Assembly: GCF_900167205.1 (NCBI RefSeq)
Contig: NZ_FUWW01000005.1
Location: forward strand, 1-64,000
DNA from: Eubacterium coprostanoligenes
Lineage (GTDB): Bacteria; Bacillota; Clostridia; Oscillospirales; Acutalibacteraceae
Direction: 5' to 3'
Length of the DNA: 64,000 nt
The position numbers and the translations under genes were made by a program. The notes beneath the pieces were generated by a model that saw only the letters and a program-made list of their open reading frames with translations, had not been told where the DNA came from and made no database searches. Position 1 is the stretch's first letter. Every line of letters starts with the position of its first letter. Of the stretch, positions 16,513-25,440 are shown in pieces.

Positions 16513-16992
16513 ATGAAAAAATTAATATCATTTTCGATGTGCCTTGTGTTTCTGCTTTTGTGCGGCTGTTCAACCGTCAAAAGTACAGTTGAGTTAAAGC
16601 CGAAATATTCTCAAACCGCAACGGTCAAAATGGGCGAATATTCCTATTCTGCCAATGTGAAGTTTGACGGCAAGAGTGTGTACATAACCCCCACTTCAAC
16701 AAATGCAAGCGGAATGACGATTTCCTGCAATGGCAAAGAGGTTGCTTTTTCAAGGAGAGATATGCTCACAAAGGCGGACAAATCAAAGGTTTCCGCCTAT
16801 AATCCTGCCGTACTGTTTTATGACGCAATCACAACTGCTTCGGATTGTAAAAAGGTTGATAACGCTTATGTTTTTGACGGTAAAACTTCGGTCGGCAACT
16901 TCACTTTGACAGTCAATCAATCATCGGAACTTGTCAGCTTGAACATCCCCGATGCCGATTTCAGCATTGAGTTTGATGTTAACAGTAAATAA
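16513..16992 (+). CDS. Putative lipoprotein of unknown function
   Basis: A 159-residue protein with a lipoprotein signal peptide: KK, a hydrophobic stretch and the lipobox LLCGC, with the lipidated Cys at residue 19. The mature part is Thr/Ser/Lys rich and looks like a beta-rich domain of about 135 residues, resembling small LolA-like lipid-binding folds only in general pattern. The ribosome binding site is weak (GGGTTGA). It is anchored on the outer face of the membrane by inference. Confidence 0.7.
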   Translation: MKKLISFSMCLVFLLLCGCSTVKSTVELKPKYSQTATVKMGEYSYSANVKFDGKSVYITPTSTNASGMTISCNGKEVAFSRRDMLTKADKSKVSAYNPAVLFYDAITTASDCKKVDNAYVFDGKTSVGNFTLTVNQSSELVSLNIPDADFSIEFDVNSK

Positions 16993-17028
16993 AATTAATA
17001 AATATATTATATAAATAGCAAAAAAGGC

Positions 17029-17057
17029 TTGATTTTTCAGGTCTTTTTTGTTATAAT
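17029..17057 (+). promoter_or_regulatory. SigA promoter of rpsB-tsf
   Basis: TTGATT at 17029-17034 and TATAAT at 17052-17057 are separated by 17 nt. Transcription would start near 17064, giving a leader of about 110 nt that contains the structure at 17093-17160. Confidence 0.75.
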
Positions 17058-17092
17058 GCTAACGCATTCGTAAAAAAGAAAGCGAATTCGCA

Positions 17093-17168
17093 CACAATGA
17101 GGTTGAGCCAAAGGTTACAAAATCGGCTCTTGCCATACTTCATTGTGGAGGATTAACCTTAAAGGAGG
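17093..17168 (+). promoter_or_regulatory. Structured rpsB leader, candidate S2 autoregulatory pseudoknot
   Basis: CACAATGA (17093-17100) pairs with TCATTGTG (17140-17147), 8 bp. Inside it GAGCC (17105-17109) pairs with GGCTC (17125-17129). The loop segment AAGGTTA (17111-17117) is complementary over 7 nt to TAACCTT (17154-17160), which directly abuts the AAAGGAGG ribosome binding site at 17161-17168. This is a pseudoknot placed to control access of the ribosome, as expected for an r-protein autoregulatory leader. Rfam assignment not checked. Confidence 0.6.
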
Positions 17169-17176
17169 AAATGAAA

Positions 17177-17914
17177 ATGGCAAATGTAGTTTCTATGAAA
17201 CAGCTTTTAGAAGCAGGTGTACACTTTGGTCACCAAACAAGAAGATGGAACCCTAAAATGGCTGAATACATCTTCACAGAGAGAAATGGTATTTATATCA
17301 TCGATCTTCAAAAGACAGTAAAGAAGTTGGACGAGGCTTATATGTTCGTTCGTGATCTCGCAGCAGAAGGCGGAAGCATTATCTTTGTCGGTACAAAGAA
17401 GCAGGCTCAGGAGAGCGTTAAGGAAGAGGCTATCCGTTGCTCAATGCCATATGTAAATGCAAGATGGCTTGGCGGTATGCTCACAAACTTCAAGACAATC
17501 CGTGGTCGTGTTGCTCGTCTTGCTCAGCTCAAGAAGATGCAAGAGGACGGCACATTCGATCTTCTTCCAAAGAAGGAAGTTGCAGGTCTTGAGCTTGAAA
17601 TCGAAAAGCTTGAGAAGTACCTCGGCGGTATCACAGAAATGAAGAAGATTCCTGATGCAATGTTCATCGTTGACCCACGCAAGGAAAGAATCGCTGTATC
17701 AGAAGCAACAAAGCTCGGTCTTCCAATCGTTGCTATCGTTGACACAAACTGCGATCCTGATGAAATCGACTATGTAATTCCTGGTAACGACGACGCTATC
17801 CGTGCAGTAAAGCTTATTGCAGGTGCTATGGCTAACGCTGTTATTGAGGGTAGAGACGGTGCTGATGCAGTTGCTCCTGAAGAAGCTCCTGCAGCAGAAG
17901 AAGCAGCTGAATAA
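17177..17914 (+). CDS. rpsB: 30S ribosomal protein S2
   Basis: A component of the small ribosomal subunit near the mRNA exit site, 245 residues. Family motifs are [49 protein letters not shown], and a GNDDAIRA / DTNCDPD region. An ATG at 17171 is only 2 nt from AGGAGG, so the ATG at 17177, 8 nt away, is chosen. The tail is Ala/Glu rich. Codon use is strongly biased (AAG for Lys), as for a highly expressed gene. It is followed by tsf after 45 bp, the usual order. Confidence 0.96.
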   Translation: MANVVSMKQLLEAGVHFGHQTRRWNPKMAEYIFTERNGIYIIDLQKTVKKLDEAYMFVRDLAAEGGSIIFVGTKKQAQESVKEEAIRCSMPYVNARWLGGMLTNFKTIRGRVARLAQLKKMQEDGTFDLLPKKEVAGLELEIEKLEKYLGGITEMKKIPDAMFIVDPRKERIAVSEATKLGLPIVAIVDTNCDPDEIDYVIPGNDDAIRAVKLIAGAMANAVIEGRDGADAVAPEEAPAAEEAAE

Positions 17915-17959
17915 TTAATTATAACTTAATTTTACTTTATTATATTGGAGGATATTATT

Positions 17960-19075
17960 ATGGCATTTACAGCACAAGATGTAAAGGCTCTTCGTGAGAA
18001 GACCGGCGTTGGTATGATGGAGTGCAAAAAGGCTCTCGTTGAAGCTGACGGCGATATGGATAAGGCTATCGATTTCCTTCGTGAAAGAGGCCTTGCAGCT
18101 GCACAAAAGAAGGCATCAAGAATTGCCGCTGAAGGTGTGGTTCTCCCTTACTATGACGAAACTGCAAAGAAGGGTGTTGTCCTTGAGGTAAATTCAGAAA
18201 CAGACTTCGTTGCAAAGAATGAAAAGTTTATGTCTTTCGTAGAAGGCGTTGCAAAGACAATCCTTGCAACAAATCCTGCCGATGTTGAAGCTCTTAAGGA
18301 AGAGAAGTTCAACGGCACAGACAGAACTGTTACAGAAACACTTAATGACCTCGTTCTTGCAATCGGTGAAAATATGAAGGTTCGCCGTTTTGAAAGAATG
18401 GACGGTATCGTTTCAACATACATCCATGCCGGCGGCAGCGTTGGTGTTATGGTTGGTTTTGATGTTGCAGACGAATCAAAGGCAGCTGATCCTGAATTTG
18501 TAGCTATGGGCAAGAATGTTGCTATGCAAATCGCAGCTATGAATCCTGAATATTTGAGCAGCGACGACATCTCTGCTGAAGAATCAGAGAAGATGCACTC
18601 AATCACTGTTGACAGTGCTCTCAACAAGCCTGATTCACTTCCTATTCCAATCCTCAGCAAGCTTATCGACGAAGCTATCAACGATAAGAAGTGGACTGAT
18701 GAAGACATCACAATTTATCAGGGCCTTGACAATAAGCAAAGAAAGAACTTCACAAACTTCATTTCAAAGGAAGCTCTTGAAATCCTTGCAGGCATCGCAG
18801 TTTCACACAAGGACGAAATCGTTGATAACAAGATTTTCACAGGCCTTGTAAAGGGCAGACTCCAGAAGCAAATCAAGGAAGTTTGTCTTCTTGAGCAAGA
18901 CTTCGTTCGTTCAGATCTCTTCCAGGGTTCAGTTGCAGGCTACATTGAAAGCGTTGCAAAGACTCTCGGCACAGAAATCAAGGCAACAAACTTCATCCGT
19001 ATGATGAAGGGCGACGGCCTCGAAAAGAGAGAAGAAAACTTCGCAGAAGAAATTGCAAAGCAAATCAACGGCTAA
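17960..19075 (+). CDS. tsf: Elongation factor Ts with an internal insertion
   Basis: Exchanges GDP for GTP on EF-Tu. The N terminus has the UBA-like domain (LREKTGVGMMECKKALVE), then the TDFVAKN motif that contacts EF-Tu (about 81-87). The protein is 371 residues, some 65-75 longer than usual. Extra sequence lies at about residues 222-296 (KPDSLPIP through VDNKIF), between the MNPEYL motif and the conserved GRLQKQIKEVCLLEQ. It is rich in charged helices. GGAGG lies 8 nt before the ATG at 17960. Similar insertions seem to occur in other Ruminococcaceae, from memory. Confidence 0.95.
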   Translation: MAFTAQDVKALREKTGVGMMECKKALVEADGDMDKAIDFLRERGLAAAQKKASRIAAEGVVLPYYDETAKKGVVLEVNSETDFVAKNEKFMSFVEGVAKTILATNPADVEALKEEKFNGTDRTVTETLNDLVLAIGENMKVRRFERMDGIVSTYIHAGGSVGVMVGFDVADESKAADPEFVAMGKNVAMQIAAMNPEYLSSDDISAEESEKMHSITVDSALNKPDSLPIPILSKLIDEAINDKKWTDEDITIYQGLDNKQRKNFTNFISKEALEILAGIAVSHKDEIVDNKIFTGLVKGRLQKQIKEVCLLEQDFVRSDLFQGSVAGYIESVAKTLGTEIKATNFIRMMKGDGLEKREENFAEEIAKQING

Positions 19076-19098
19076 TTAACCGTAAATTTAATAAAAAA

Positions 19099-19146
19099 TC
19101 ATCGCTTGAAACTCTCTGCTTTAGGGGCTTTCAGGCGATTTTTTAT
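19099..19146 (+). terminator. rpsB-tsf terminator
   Basis: The stem ATCGCTTGAAA / TTTCAGGCGAT has an 18-nt loop and is followed by TTTTTT. Confidence 0.75.
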
Positions 19147-19281
19147 GCTATTTTCCGACTACACAAAAATTTATAAATGGTTGAAATATGTTTGTTTCAA
19201 AAAAATAGATTTGTAAATCGGACTGATTTAAAAATATAAATTTAAATTTATATTTTTACGCCAACATTTTTTTCAATAGTG

Positions 19282-19310
19282 TTGTAAAAACAGTAAAATT
19301 ATGGTATAAT
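19282..19310 (+). promoter_or_regulatory. Promoter of the large secreted Ig-like protein
   Basis: TTGTAA and TATAAT are separated by 17 nt, 64 nt before the start codon. The rest of the AT-rich gap between 19147 and 19374 shows no gene. Confidence 0.65.
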
Positions 19311-19373
19311 TTGCATATATTTTGGTTGTTTTAAAATTTTTGCGGACTGAAAATATTATATAGGGGTGTTTTT

Positions 19374-22300
19374 ATGAAAAAAGTTATCAGCCTATTATTA
19401 TCACTTTCTTTGATTTTCTCTGTCGGCTTGCCCGGTACTCTGGTTAATGCCGCAGAAAGCATCACTATTTATTATAATGATGCGGAACTTACTGAAACCT
19501 TGCACATCACCGAATACGATTCTGCACAGTTGGTCGCTCATTCGGAGTCGGAACTTCCGGCAGGCTCTACTGTTGAGTGGGAAAGCAATATGCCTTTGCT
19601 TGCGGATGTTGATGAAACAGGCGAGGTAACTGCGTACGATTACTCAAAAGCTGCCGTCATCAAATATTGGCTTGATAATGAGGTCCGCCCAACTCCACTC
19701 ATCGGTAATGTAACCGCAGACGCTATTGAAAAGGCTTTTGCAAACGCGGGGATCGACCTTAATGACAGTAACCTCAATACAGAATTGGTTGTTGCTATTG
19801 TAAAGGGCATTAACCAAACCATGGGTGAATCTCTCGAAAAAATGCTGAATAATATGACAATCACAATCACTGCAAGACTTGTCAACGAAAGCGGAAAAGT
19901 TCTTGCTTCCGACAAGGCAGAGATTGCTGTTGATCAAAGTTTAGCAGGTAATATATGGCCTACGGGTGTACATATCACAAACAAAAAGACTGTTCCGAAA
20001 ACTGTTGCTGTCGGCAAGCAGGTGCAAATGTACGGTGCCGTAACTCCTGTTCGACTTAAGCAAAGTGTTAAATGGAGCGTCGGCAAGGCTCTTGATACCG
20101 AGTCAAGGAAGCACGCAACAATTACCTCCGACGGTCTTGTAACCTTTACTTCTCCGGGTACTGTTTATATTCGTGCAAATCCCGACAACGCTCTTTATTC
20201 TGCGGTTACAGATACTGTTGAATTTAAGGTTGTTTCTCGTGAAGAACTTCCTGTTACCGATTTTTCAATCGGCGGAACTCTTGATATAAAAGAGGGCGAA
20301 ACTTCACAGCTTACTATCGAAAATGCTTCTCCTGCCGGTGCATACACAGGCGATGTAAAGTGGGAATGTTCGGATTCGTCAGCCGCTGTCATTACTCAAG
20401 ACGGTGTTGTTACTGCTCTTGATGCAGGTCAGGGCTTGCAGTTATCAAAAACTGTAACCATCACGGCGACAATTGACGGCGTTTCAAAAACAGCTTCGCT
20501 AAAAATTAACAGAAATATTATCGGCGACAAAATCAACAGCGTTGAAATCAACGGATATGAAAATATTGCACTTAACGAAACAAATAAGTATACTGCCGAT
20601 GTGACCCCTGTAAGACTTAACACAAATACAGGCGTTGTGCGTCAGTGGGGATTATATGATTCACAGTCGGGCGAGCTTGTGCTTGCAACGGCAGACACTC
20701 CTGCCGATAACGGTTTTGCTTCGATTGATTCCAACGGCAATCTTGTTGCAAGAGAAGTCGGAATAATCAAAATCTATGTTAAGGTGTCTTATAATGACAC
20801 TTCGCTTGAAGCCGAAAAAACCGTTTCATCGGGTGTTCCGATTACAAGTTTTTCTTTGTCAAAAGGCAACGGCTTTACTACAAATATTTTGACAGGCAGT
20901 AGGGACTCGTTCCTTGAAGAGGGTAAGACAGGTCAGCTTAATATCACAAACATTTTGCCGGAAGGTTATGACCCTGATTTGCTCAAGAATGTTGTTTGGA
21001 AAAGCTCCGATCCGTCTGTTGCATCTGTTGATGAAAATGGTAAGGTTTTTGGTCTTGATTCAGGCGGACTTACAATTTATAATGCTAAATCGGTTACAAT
21101 TACTGCGATTATCGGCGGTGTGTCCTCATCTGTGACATTTAATGTCAGAGGTGCTTCTGTCAATAATCTTGTAAGTGCCTCAATTTCGGGAAATGATGTT
21201 GTTGTAAAAGACTTTCCGAGAGAGTATTCTGCAATTTTTTCTCCGTCAAGAATTAACGTCAAACATACTCATTGGGGACTTACATATGACGATGGTACTC
21301 GTCCGTGGAATTCGAGCTGGAACAGTACATCCGGCAACACAGAAAACAGCGTTGCAACAGTTGATTCAAACGGTAAGGTGTACGGAAAATCGGCAGGCAC
21401 AACAACTCTTTGGGTCTTTGGCAGAGAGGGCGCAACCTCATTAAGCGGTTCTTATGTTGAGGCTTCAAAACAAATTCAAGTTGTTGAAATTCAGCCAAAA
21501 AATATAGCCGTAACCGCACCTGAAAAATATGATTATATCGAGGGCGAAACAGAACTTGATTTGACAGGCTTAAAGGTTTCTGCAACATATGACCGCAACG
21601 AATTGGCCAATTATTATTCGGATGCAGAAAGCTATGGCGATTCTATTTTAAGTGTTGATGTTGACGATTATGAAATAAGCGGATTTGACCCAACCTTGAT
21701 TGATAGAGAGCAATATGTACTCGTAACTCTCGTCAGAGCAGGGGAGCAGTTCCGTGCTGTTTTTCCTGTAAAGGTTAATTCAAAAGCTGTTGAGTCAATT
21801 GACATTACTGCCCCAAAATATGCTTATGTTGAGGGTGTAAAACAGCTTGATTTGAGTGGATTAAAGGTATATGCAAATTACAGCAACTCACCTCGTGAAG
21901 AAGTTTTTGACTACACGGTTGACGACTCCGCTGTTGATTATTCAAAACTTGATGTGGAGCAAACGGTCAAGGTTGTTTATAAGCATTACGGTCGTTCGGC
22001 AACAGCCGAGTTTCCGATTATCATTTACGGAAAACCTGTTGTTTCTGTTGACACGGCAGATTATGACGGCTCGTGGACAGGCAAAGATGTTGCGTTCACT
22101 TTGAGCAGCACACATCAATTAGACGGCACTAAATATTATTATAATGTTGACGGTGGCGAGTGGAATGAAATTAACGGCAATTCTTTGACTGTTACTGAAA
22201 ACACAGACAGCGTATATACATTCAAAGCGATTAACAGCGCAAAGATTGAAAGCGAAATTACACAGCCGTATACTGTTAAAATTGACAAAATTGTTCCGTC

Positions 22301-24296
22301 ATTTACTCTTGTTCAGGATAATACAAACCTCACAAATCAGTCGTATTCTGTGAGAATTACAGATTTGAATATTGGTGCTTCAGGTGTCAAAGCGGTTTAT
22401 CTCAATGGCAATGAGATTGACAGTCAAACGGAATTTACCGTTACTGAAAACGGAAATTATATTGTAAAAATCGTGTCAAACAGTTTGCTTGAAAGTGAGC
22501 AGAGTATCTCTGTAAACAATATTGATACCCAAAAACCGATTGTTACAGAAATTTCAATTGCTCACAAAGACACAAACGATTTTGCAAGACTGATAAACAA
22601 AATTTCCTTTGGTCTGTTTTTCAATAAAACTACCGAGCTGACTATCAGCGCCGAGGATGTTGGCGTTGCAGGTGTTGACAGAATTGAATATCGTTTTATA
22701 GATGAAAACGGCACACCGCTCAACGATTGGGCAGTGTATGATGACAGCAACAAACCGTTACAGGACAGCGATTTTAAAGGCTATGCCGAAGCGAGAGCAA
22801 TAGACAAGGCGGGCAATGTATCCGACAGTAAGTCGACAGTTGGATATATCCTTGATGTTGAAGCTCCTACCGAGATTGTTGTCACGGCAGATGCTGACGG
22901 TGAAAATTACGAAAGCGACAGTTGGACATCAAATGATGTTACAATCAAACTTTCATCAACCGCTTTTTCGGGCATTTTCAGATATTATTATAGTCTTAAC
23001 GGTTCAGACTGGGTTGAAATGGACAGCGACACACTTGTTGTAAAAGAGCAAGGCGAATGGAATTATAGATTCAAAGCGGTGTCTTATTCAAATAACGAAA
23101 CTGTAACCGAAAATGACTTTGTTGTAAAGATTGACAAGACCGAGCCTGTTGTTCGTGTCGATTTTGAGGGTACATTTGGCAGATGGACTGCCGATGCCGT
23201 CAAGTTCAGTATGAGCATACTCAATCAGGCAATTTCAGGCGTTCATTATTATTTCAGCACCGACAACGGCAACAGCTGGATTCCTGCCGAGGAAGGTTCC
23301 GTAATCACTATTGATGAGGATGTTGACGCTTCGTACATATTCAAGGCTGTAAACGGTGCCGGGGTAGAGAGCAACTATTCCGACAGCTATCACATTATGA
23401 TTGACACCGTTGCTCCAACTCTTGAATATACACTTGATGAAAACGAAAACAATGCTTCTTCGTATAAGGCATATTACAGGGTTAATACAGGTCTTTCAGG
23501 CTTGAAATCAGTCAGTGTAAACGGCAAGGATATAACCAATTCTGATTATTTTGAAGTAACGGATAACGGCAGATATGTCGTTGTAATGACTGCAAATAAT
23601 GGGCTTACAACCACCGAAGTTATAAATGTCAACAATATTCCGGTTTCAGAAAAGCCTGTGCTTTATGTCACGCCTTCCGGAACTATCGGCAGTGAAACAT
23701 CACAAACGGTTACATTTACGCTTTCTTCACCTAATTGCAATAACGCTGTTTATTATTATAATAACGGTGACTGTTGGATACAGATTGATGGTGATACCTT
23801 TGTTATTTCAAAAGCGGGTGATTATAATTTGACCTTCAAAGCTGTTTGCGGAGAACTTGAAAGTTATCCAAGTCCGACATATAGCGTTAAATTGACGGCT
23901 GATTATTACACCGCTGTGTTCAAAACTACTGTACTCGAAAGTAAGGATTCTGATACAGGAAGCGTTGCTCTTGGTGGAGTAAAGGTCTATGTTGATGACA
24001 AATTTGTCGGAACAACAGATGATGACGGCAAGGTTAGTTGCTTGCTCAAACAAGGTGAGCATAGCGTTTTGCTTGACAACGAAACTTTTAATAGAACGAT
24101 GAAAGTTGATGTAACCGAAGATGTAGAATTTAATGCTCCTATGGTGGCACTTGACCTCAACAAGGACGGTTGTATCAACGCAAAGGATTATGTGATGATT
24201 AGAGAAATTGCTGATTCACAGCTCACTACACTCTATTCTGAAATCTTTATAAATTTCTATAACGAGTTCGACAGCACATTTTCTTATCAAAATTAA
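19374..24296 (+). CDS. Large secreted multi-domain Ig-like protein with a half dockerin
   Basis: A 1640-residue exported protein. The signal peptide (MKKVISLLLSLSLIFSVG, cleaved near NAAES) is close to that of the LRR protein at 60772. Residues about 30-700 hold repeated BIG2-type Ig domains (VSVDENGKVFGLDSG, VTALDAGQG, SVATVDSNGKVYGKSAG). Residues 705-895 hold two Big-type units that begin with IAVTAPEKYDYIEG and IDITAPKYAYVEG. Residues 895-1500 hold several repeats with YYYNVDGGEW or YYSLNGSDW and DKTEPVV, as in Ig-like domains of gut adhesins. A carboxypeptidase-regulatory-like unit (VALGGVKVYVDDKFVGTTDDDGK) precedes a single dockerin-type calcium loop, DLNKDGCINAKDYVMI, at about 1594. No catalytic domain and no wall-anchor motif were seen. 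Confidence 0.8.
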   Translation: MKKVISLLLSLSLIFSVGLPGTLVNAAESITIYYNDAELTETLHITEYDSAQLVAHSESELPAGSTVEWESNMPLLADVDETGEVTAYDYSKAAVIKYWLDNEVRPTPLIGNVTADAIEKAFANAGIDLNDSNLNTELVVAIVKGINQTMGESLEKMLNNMTITITARLVNESGKVLASDKAEIAVDQSLAGNIWPTGVHITNKKTVPKTVAVGKQVQMYGAVTPVRLKQSVKWSVGKALDTESRKHATITSDGLVTFTSPGTVYIRANPDNALYSAVTDTVEFKVVSREELPVTDFSIGGTLDIKEGETSQLTIENASPAGAYTGDVKWECSDSSAAVITQDGVVTALDAGQGLQLSKTVTITATIDGVSKTASLKINRNIIGDKINSVEINGYENIALNETNKYTADVTPVRLNTNTGVVRQWGLYDSQSGELVLATADTPADNGFASIDSNGNLVAREVGIIKIYVKVSYNDTSLEAEKTVSSGVPITSFSLSKGNGFTTNILTGSRDSFLEEGKTGQLNITNILPEGYDPDLLKNVVWKSSDPSVASVDENGKVFGLDSGGLTIYNAKSVTITAIIGGVSSSVTFNVRGASVNNLVSASISGNDVVVKDFPREYSAIFSPSRINVKHTHWGLTYDDGTRPWNSSWNSTSGNTENSVATVDSNGKVYGKSAGTTTLWVFGREGATSLSGSYVEASKQIQVVEIQPKNIAVTAPEKYDYIEGETELDLTGLKVSATYDRNELANYYSDAESYGDSILSVDVDDYEISGFDPTLIDREQYVLVTLVRAGEQFRAVFPVKVNSKAVESIDITAPKYAYVEGVKQLDLSGLKVYANYSNSPREEVFDYTVDDSAVDYSKLDVEQTVKVVYKHYGRSATAEFPIIIYGKPVVSVDTADYDGSWTGKDVAFTLSSTHQLDGTKYYYNVDGGEWNEINGNSLTVTENTDSVYTFKAINSAKIESEITQPYTVKIDKIVPSFTLVQDNTNLTNQSYSVRITDLNIGASGVKAVYLNGNEIDSQTEFTVTENGNYIVKIVSNSLLESEQSISVNNIDTQKPIVTEISIAHKDTNDFARLINKISFGLFFNKTTELTISAEDVGVAGVDRIEYRFIDENGTPLNDWAVYDDSNKPLQDSDFKGYAEARAIDKAGNVSDSKSTVGYILDVEAPTEIVVTADADGENYESDSWTSNDVTIKLSSTAFSGIFRYYYSLNGSDWVEMDSDTLVVKEQGEWNYRFKAVSYSNNETVTENDFVVKIDKTEPVVRVDFEGTFGRWTADAVKFSMSILNQAISGVHYYFSTDNGNSWIPAEEGSVITIDEDVDASYIFKAVNGAGVESNYSDSYHIMIDTVAPTLEYTLDENENNASSYKAYYRVNTGLSGLKSVSVNGKDITNSDYFEVTDNGRYVVVMTANNGLTTTEVINVNNIPVSEKPVLYVTPSGTIGSETSQTVTFTLSSPNCNNAVYYYNNGDCWIQIDGDTFVISKAGDYNLTFKAVCGELESYPSPTYSVKLTADYYTAVFKTTVLESKDSDTGSVALGGVKVYVDDKFVGTTDDDGKVSCLLKQGEHSVLLDNETFNRTMKVDVTEDVEFNAPMVALDLNKDGCINAKDYVMIREIADSQLTTLYSEIFINFYNEFDSTFSYQN

Positions 24297-24303
24297 TAAT
24301 ATA

Positions 24304-24345
24304 AAATTTATGCTTCCTCTTAATTTAGGGGAAGCATTTAAATTT
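24304..24345 (+). terminator. Terminator of the large Ig-like protein gene
   Basis: The stem AAATTTATGCTTCC / GGGGAAGCATTTAAATTT (with one offset) sits just after the stop codon. Confidence 0.7.
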
Positions 24346-24366
24346 ATACATCTATATAAATTTCGG

Positions 24367-24395
24367 TTGACTTTGCATATCTTTAAAGGTAAAAT
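24367..24395 (+). promoter_or_regulatory. Promoter of the hypA-like gene
   Basis: TTGACT and TAAAAT are separated by 17 nt, about 30 nt before the hypA start. Confidence 0.55.
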
Positions 24396-24424
24396 AAAAG
24401 TAATAAAGCCAAGGGAGATAAAAT

Positions 24425-24769
24425 ATGCACGAACTCGGAGTAGTATTTTATGTTATTGATGATGTTGAGAGGGTAGCAAAAGAAAATGATGTTGAGCACA
24501 TTCATTCTGTAACTCTTGAAATCGGCGAGGTTTCAAGCGTCATTCCCGAATATCTTTTGGATTGCTGGAAATGGGCGATTAAAAAGCACGATATTCTTAT
24601 TGATTGTGAGCTGAAATTTGAACCGATTGAAGCCGTGACTTATTGCGAAGATTGTCAAAGTAATTATTCTACTGTTGAGTTTGGGAAAATTTGTCCTCGT
24701 TGTGGCAGCGAAAACACTTATTTAATCAAAGGAAATGAATTTAATATTAAAGAAATTGAGGTTTATTAA
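24425..24769 (+). CDS. hypA: HypA-like nickel metallochaperone
   Basis: HypA delivers nickel to [NiFe] hydrogenase or urease. This 114-residue protein has the invariant MHE N terminus (His2 binds Ni) and the zinc-binding pair CEDC (about 76-79) and CPRCG (about 94-98). AAGGGAG lies 8 nt before the ATG. No hydrogenase, hypB-F or urease gene is in the window, so its client is unknown or elsewhere. It is followed at 12 bp by an amidohydrolase pseudogene. Confidence 0.88.
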   Translation: MHELGVVFYVIDDVERVAKENDVEHIHSVTLEIGEVSSVIPEYLLDCWKWAIKKHDILIDCELKFEPIEAVTYCEDCQSNYSTVEFGKICPRCGSENTYLIKGNEFNIKEIEVY

Positions 24770-24781
24770 CGGAGATAAGCT

Positions 24782-25429
24782 ATGAGATAAGTTTTTAAAA
24801 ATTGTACGCTTCTTGACGGTACAAAAGATATGAAGCCACATCCTAATACAGATGTCGCTGTTGAAAATGGAGTTGATTCCATCGAGCACGGTTCAAGCCT
24901 TACTCAAAAGGAAATTGACACCTTTAAGAAATACAATGCAGTTTTGGTTTGCACTCTTTCTCCTGCAATGCCTATGGCAAAGTTTAAGCGAGAAACTCTC
25001 GGTATCAGCGAGGCTGTTCAGTAAAATTCAAATATTGTTTTTAATAATATGATTATCGGTACAAAAACAGCGCTTGAAAACGGTATTACCGTTGGTCTTG
25101 GCACGGACACAGGCTGCCCTTAAACAACACACTACAATATGTGGCGTGAACTTCATTATTTTGAAAGAAATGTCGGAGTTTCACCTGAATATGCACTCTA
25201 CACAGCAACACCCAACAATGCTCAAATCCTTGGAATTGCCGATGAAACAGGCAGTATTGAGGTTGGCAAATGTGCCGATATGCTCATTTCAAACGACAAT
25301 CCGTTTGAGGATTTCAGAGCACTCAGCGAGCCGTATATGGTTGTTTGCCGTGGTAAGATCTTCAAAGAACAAAAAATCAAGAAGTATCCAAAATGTGATG
25401 AAGAACTTGATAAATTTTATGATTGTTGA
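24782..25429 (+). pseudogene. Decayed amidohydrolase (imidazolonepropionase/dipeptidase-like)
   Basis: One reading frame retains clear amidohydrolase sequence: VFKNCTLLDGT at the start, then DVAVENGVDSIEHGSS, GTKTALENGITVGLGTDTGCP, MWRELHYF, ALYTATPNNAQILGI and GSIEVGKCADMLI. The frame is broken by three TAA codons (24788, 25022, 25121) with no frameshift between them. About 200 residues, including the metal-binding HxH strand, are missing between DVAVENG and VDSIEHG. The deletion may have joined two similar stretches ending in VENG. The ATG and its CGGAG site are still there. The gene is not expected to make a working enzyme. Confidence 0.85.
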
Positions 25430-25440
25430 GCTGAAAAAAT

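Noticed and set aside
19147-19373. Small gene in the AT-rich gap before the Ig-like protein
   Set aside because: No open frame with a ribosome binding site was found; only the promoter is visible.
24782-25429. Three TAA codons as evidence of stop-codon readthrough
   Set aside because: Neighbouring genes end normally at TAA, and the gene also lacks its metal-binding part, so decay is the simpler reading.
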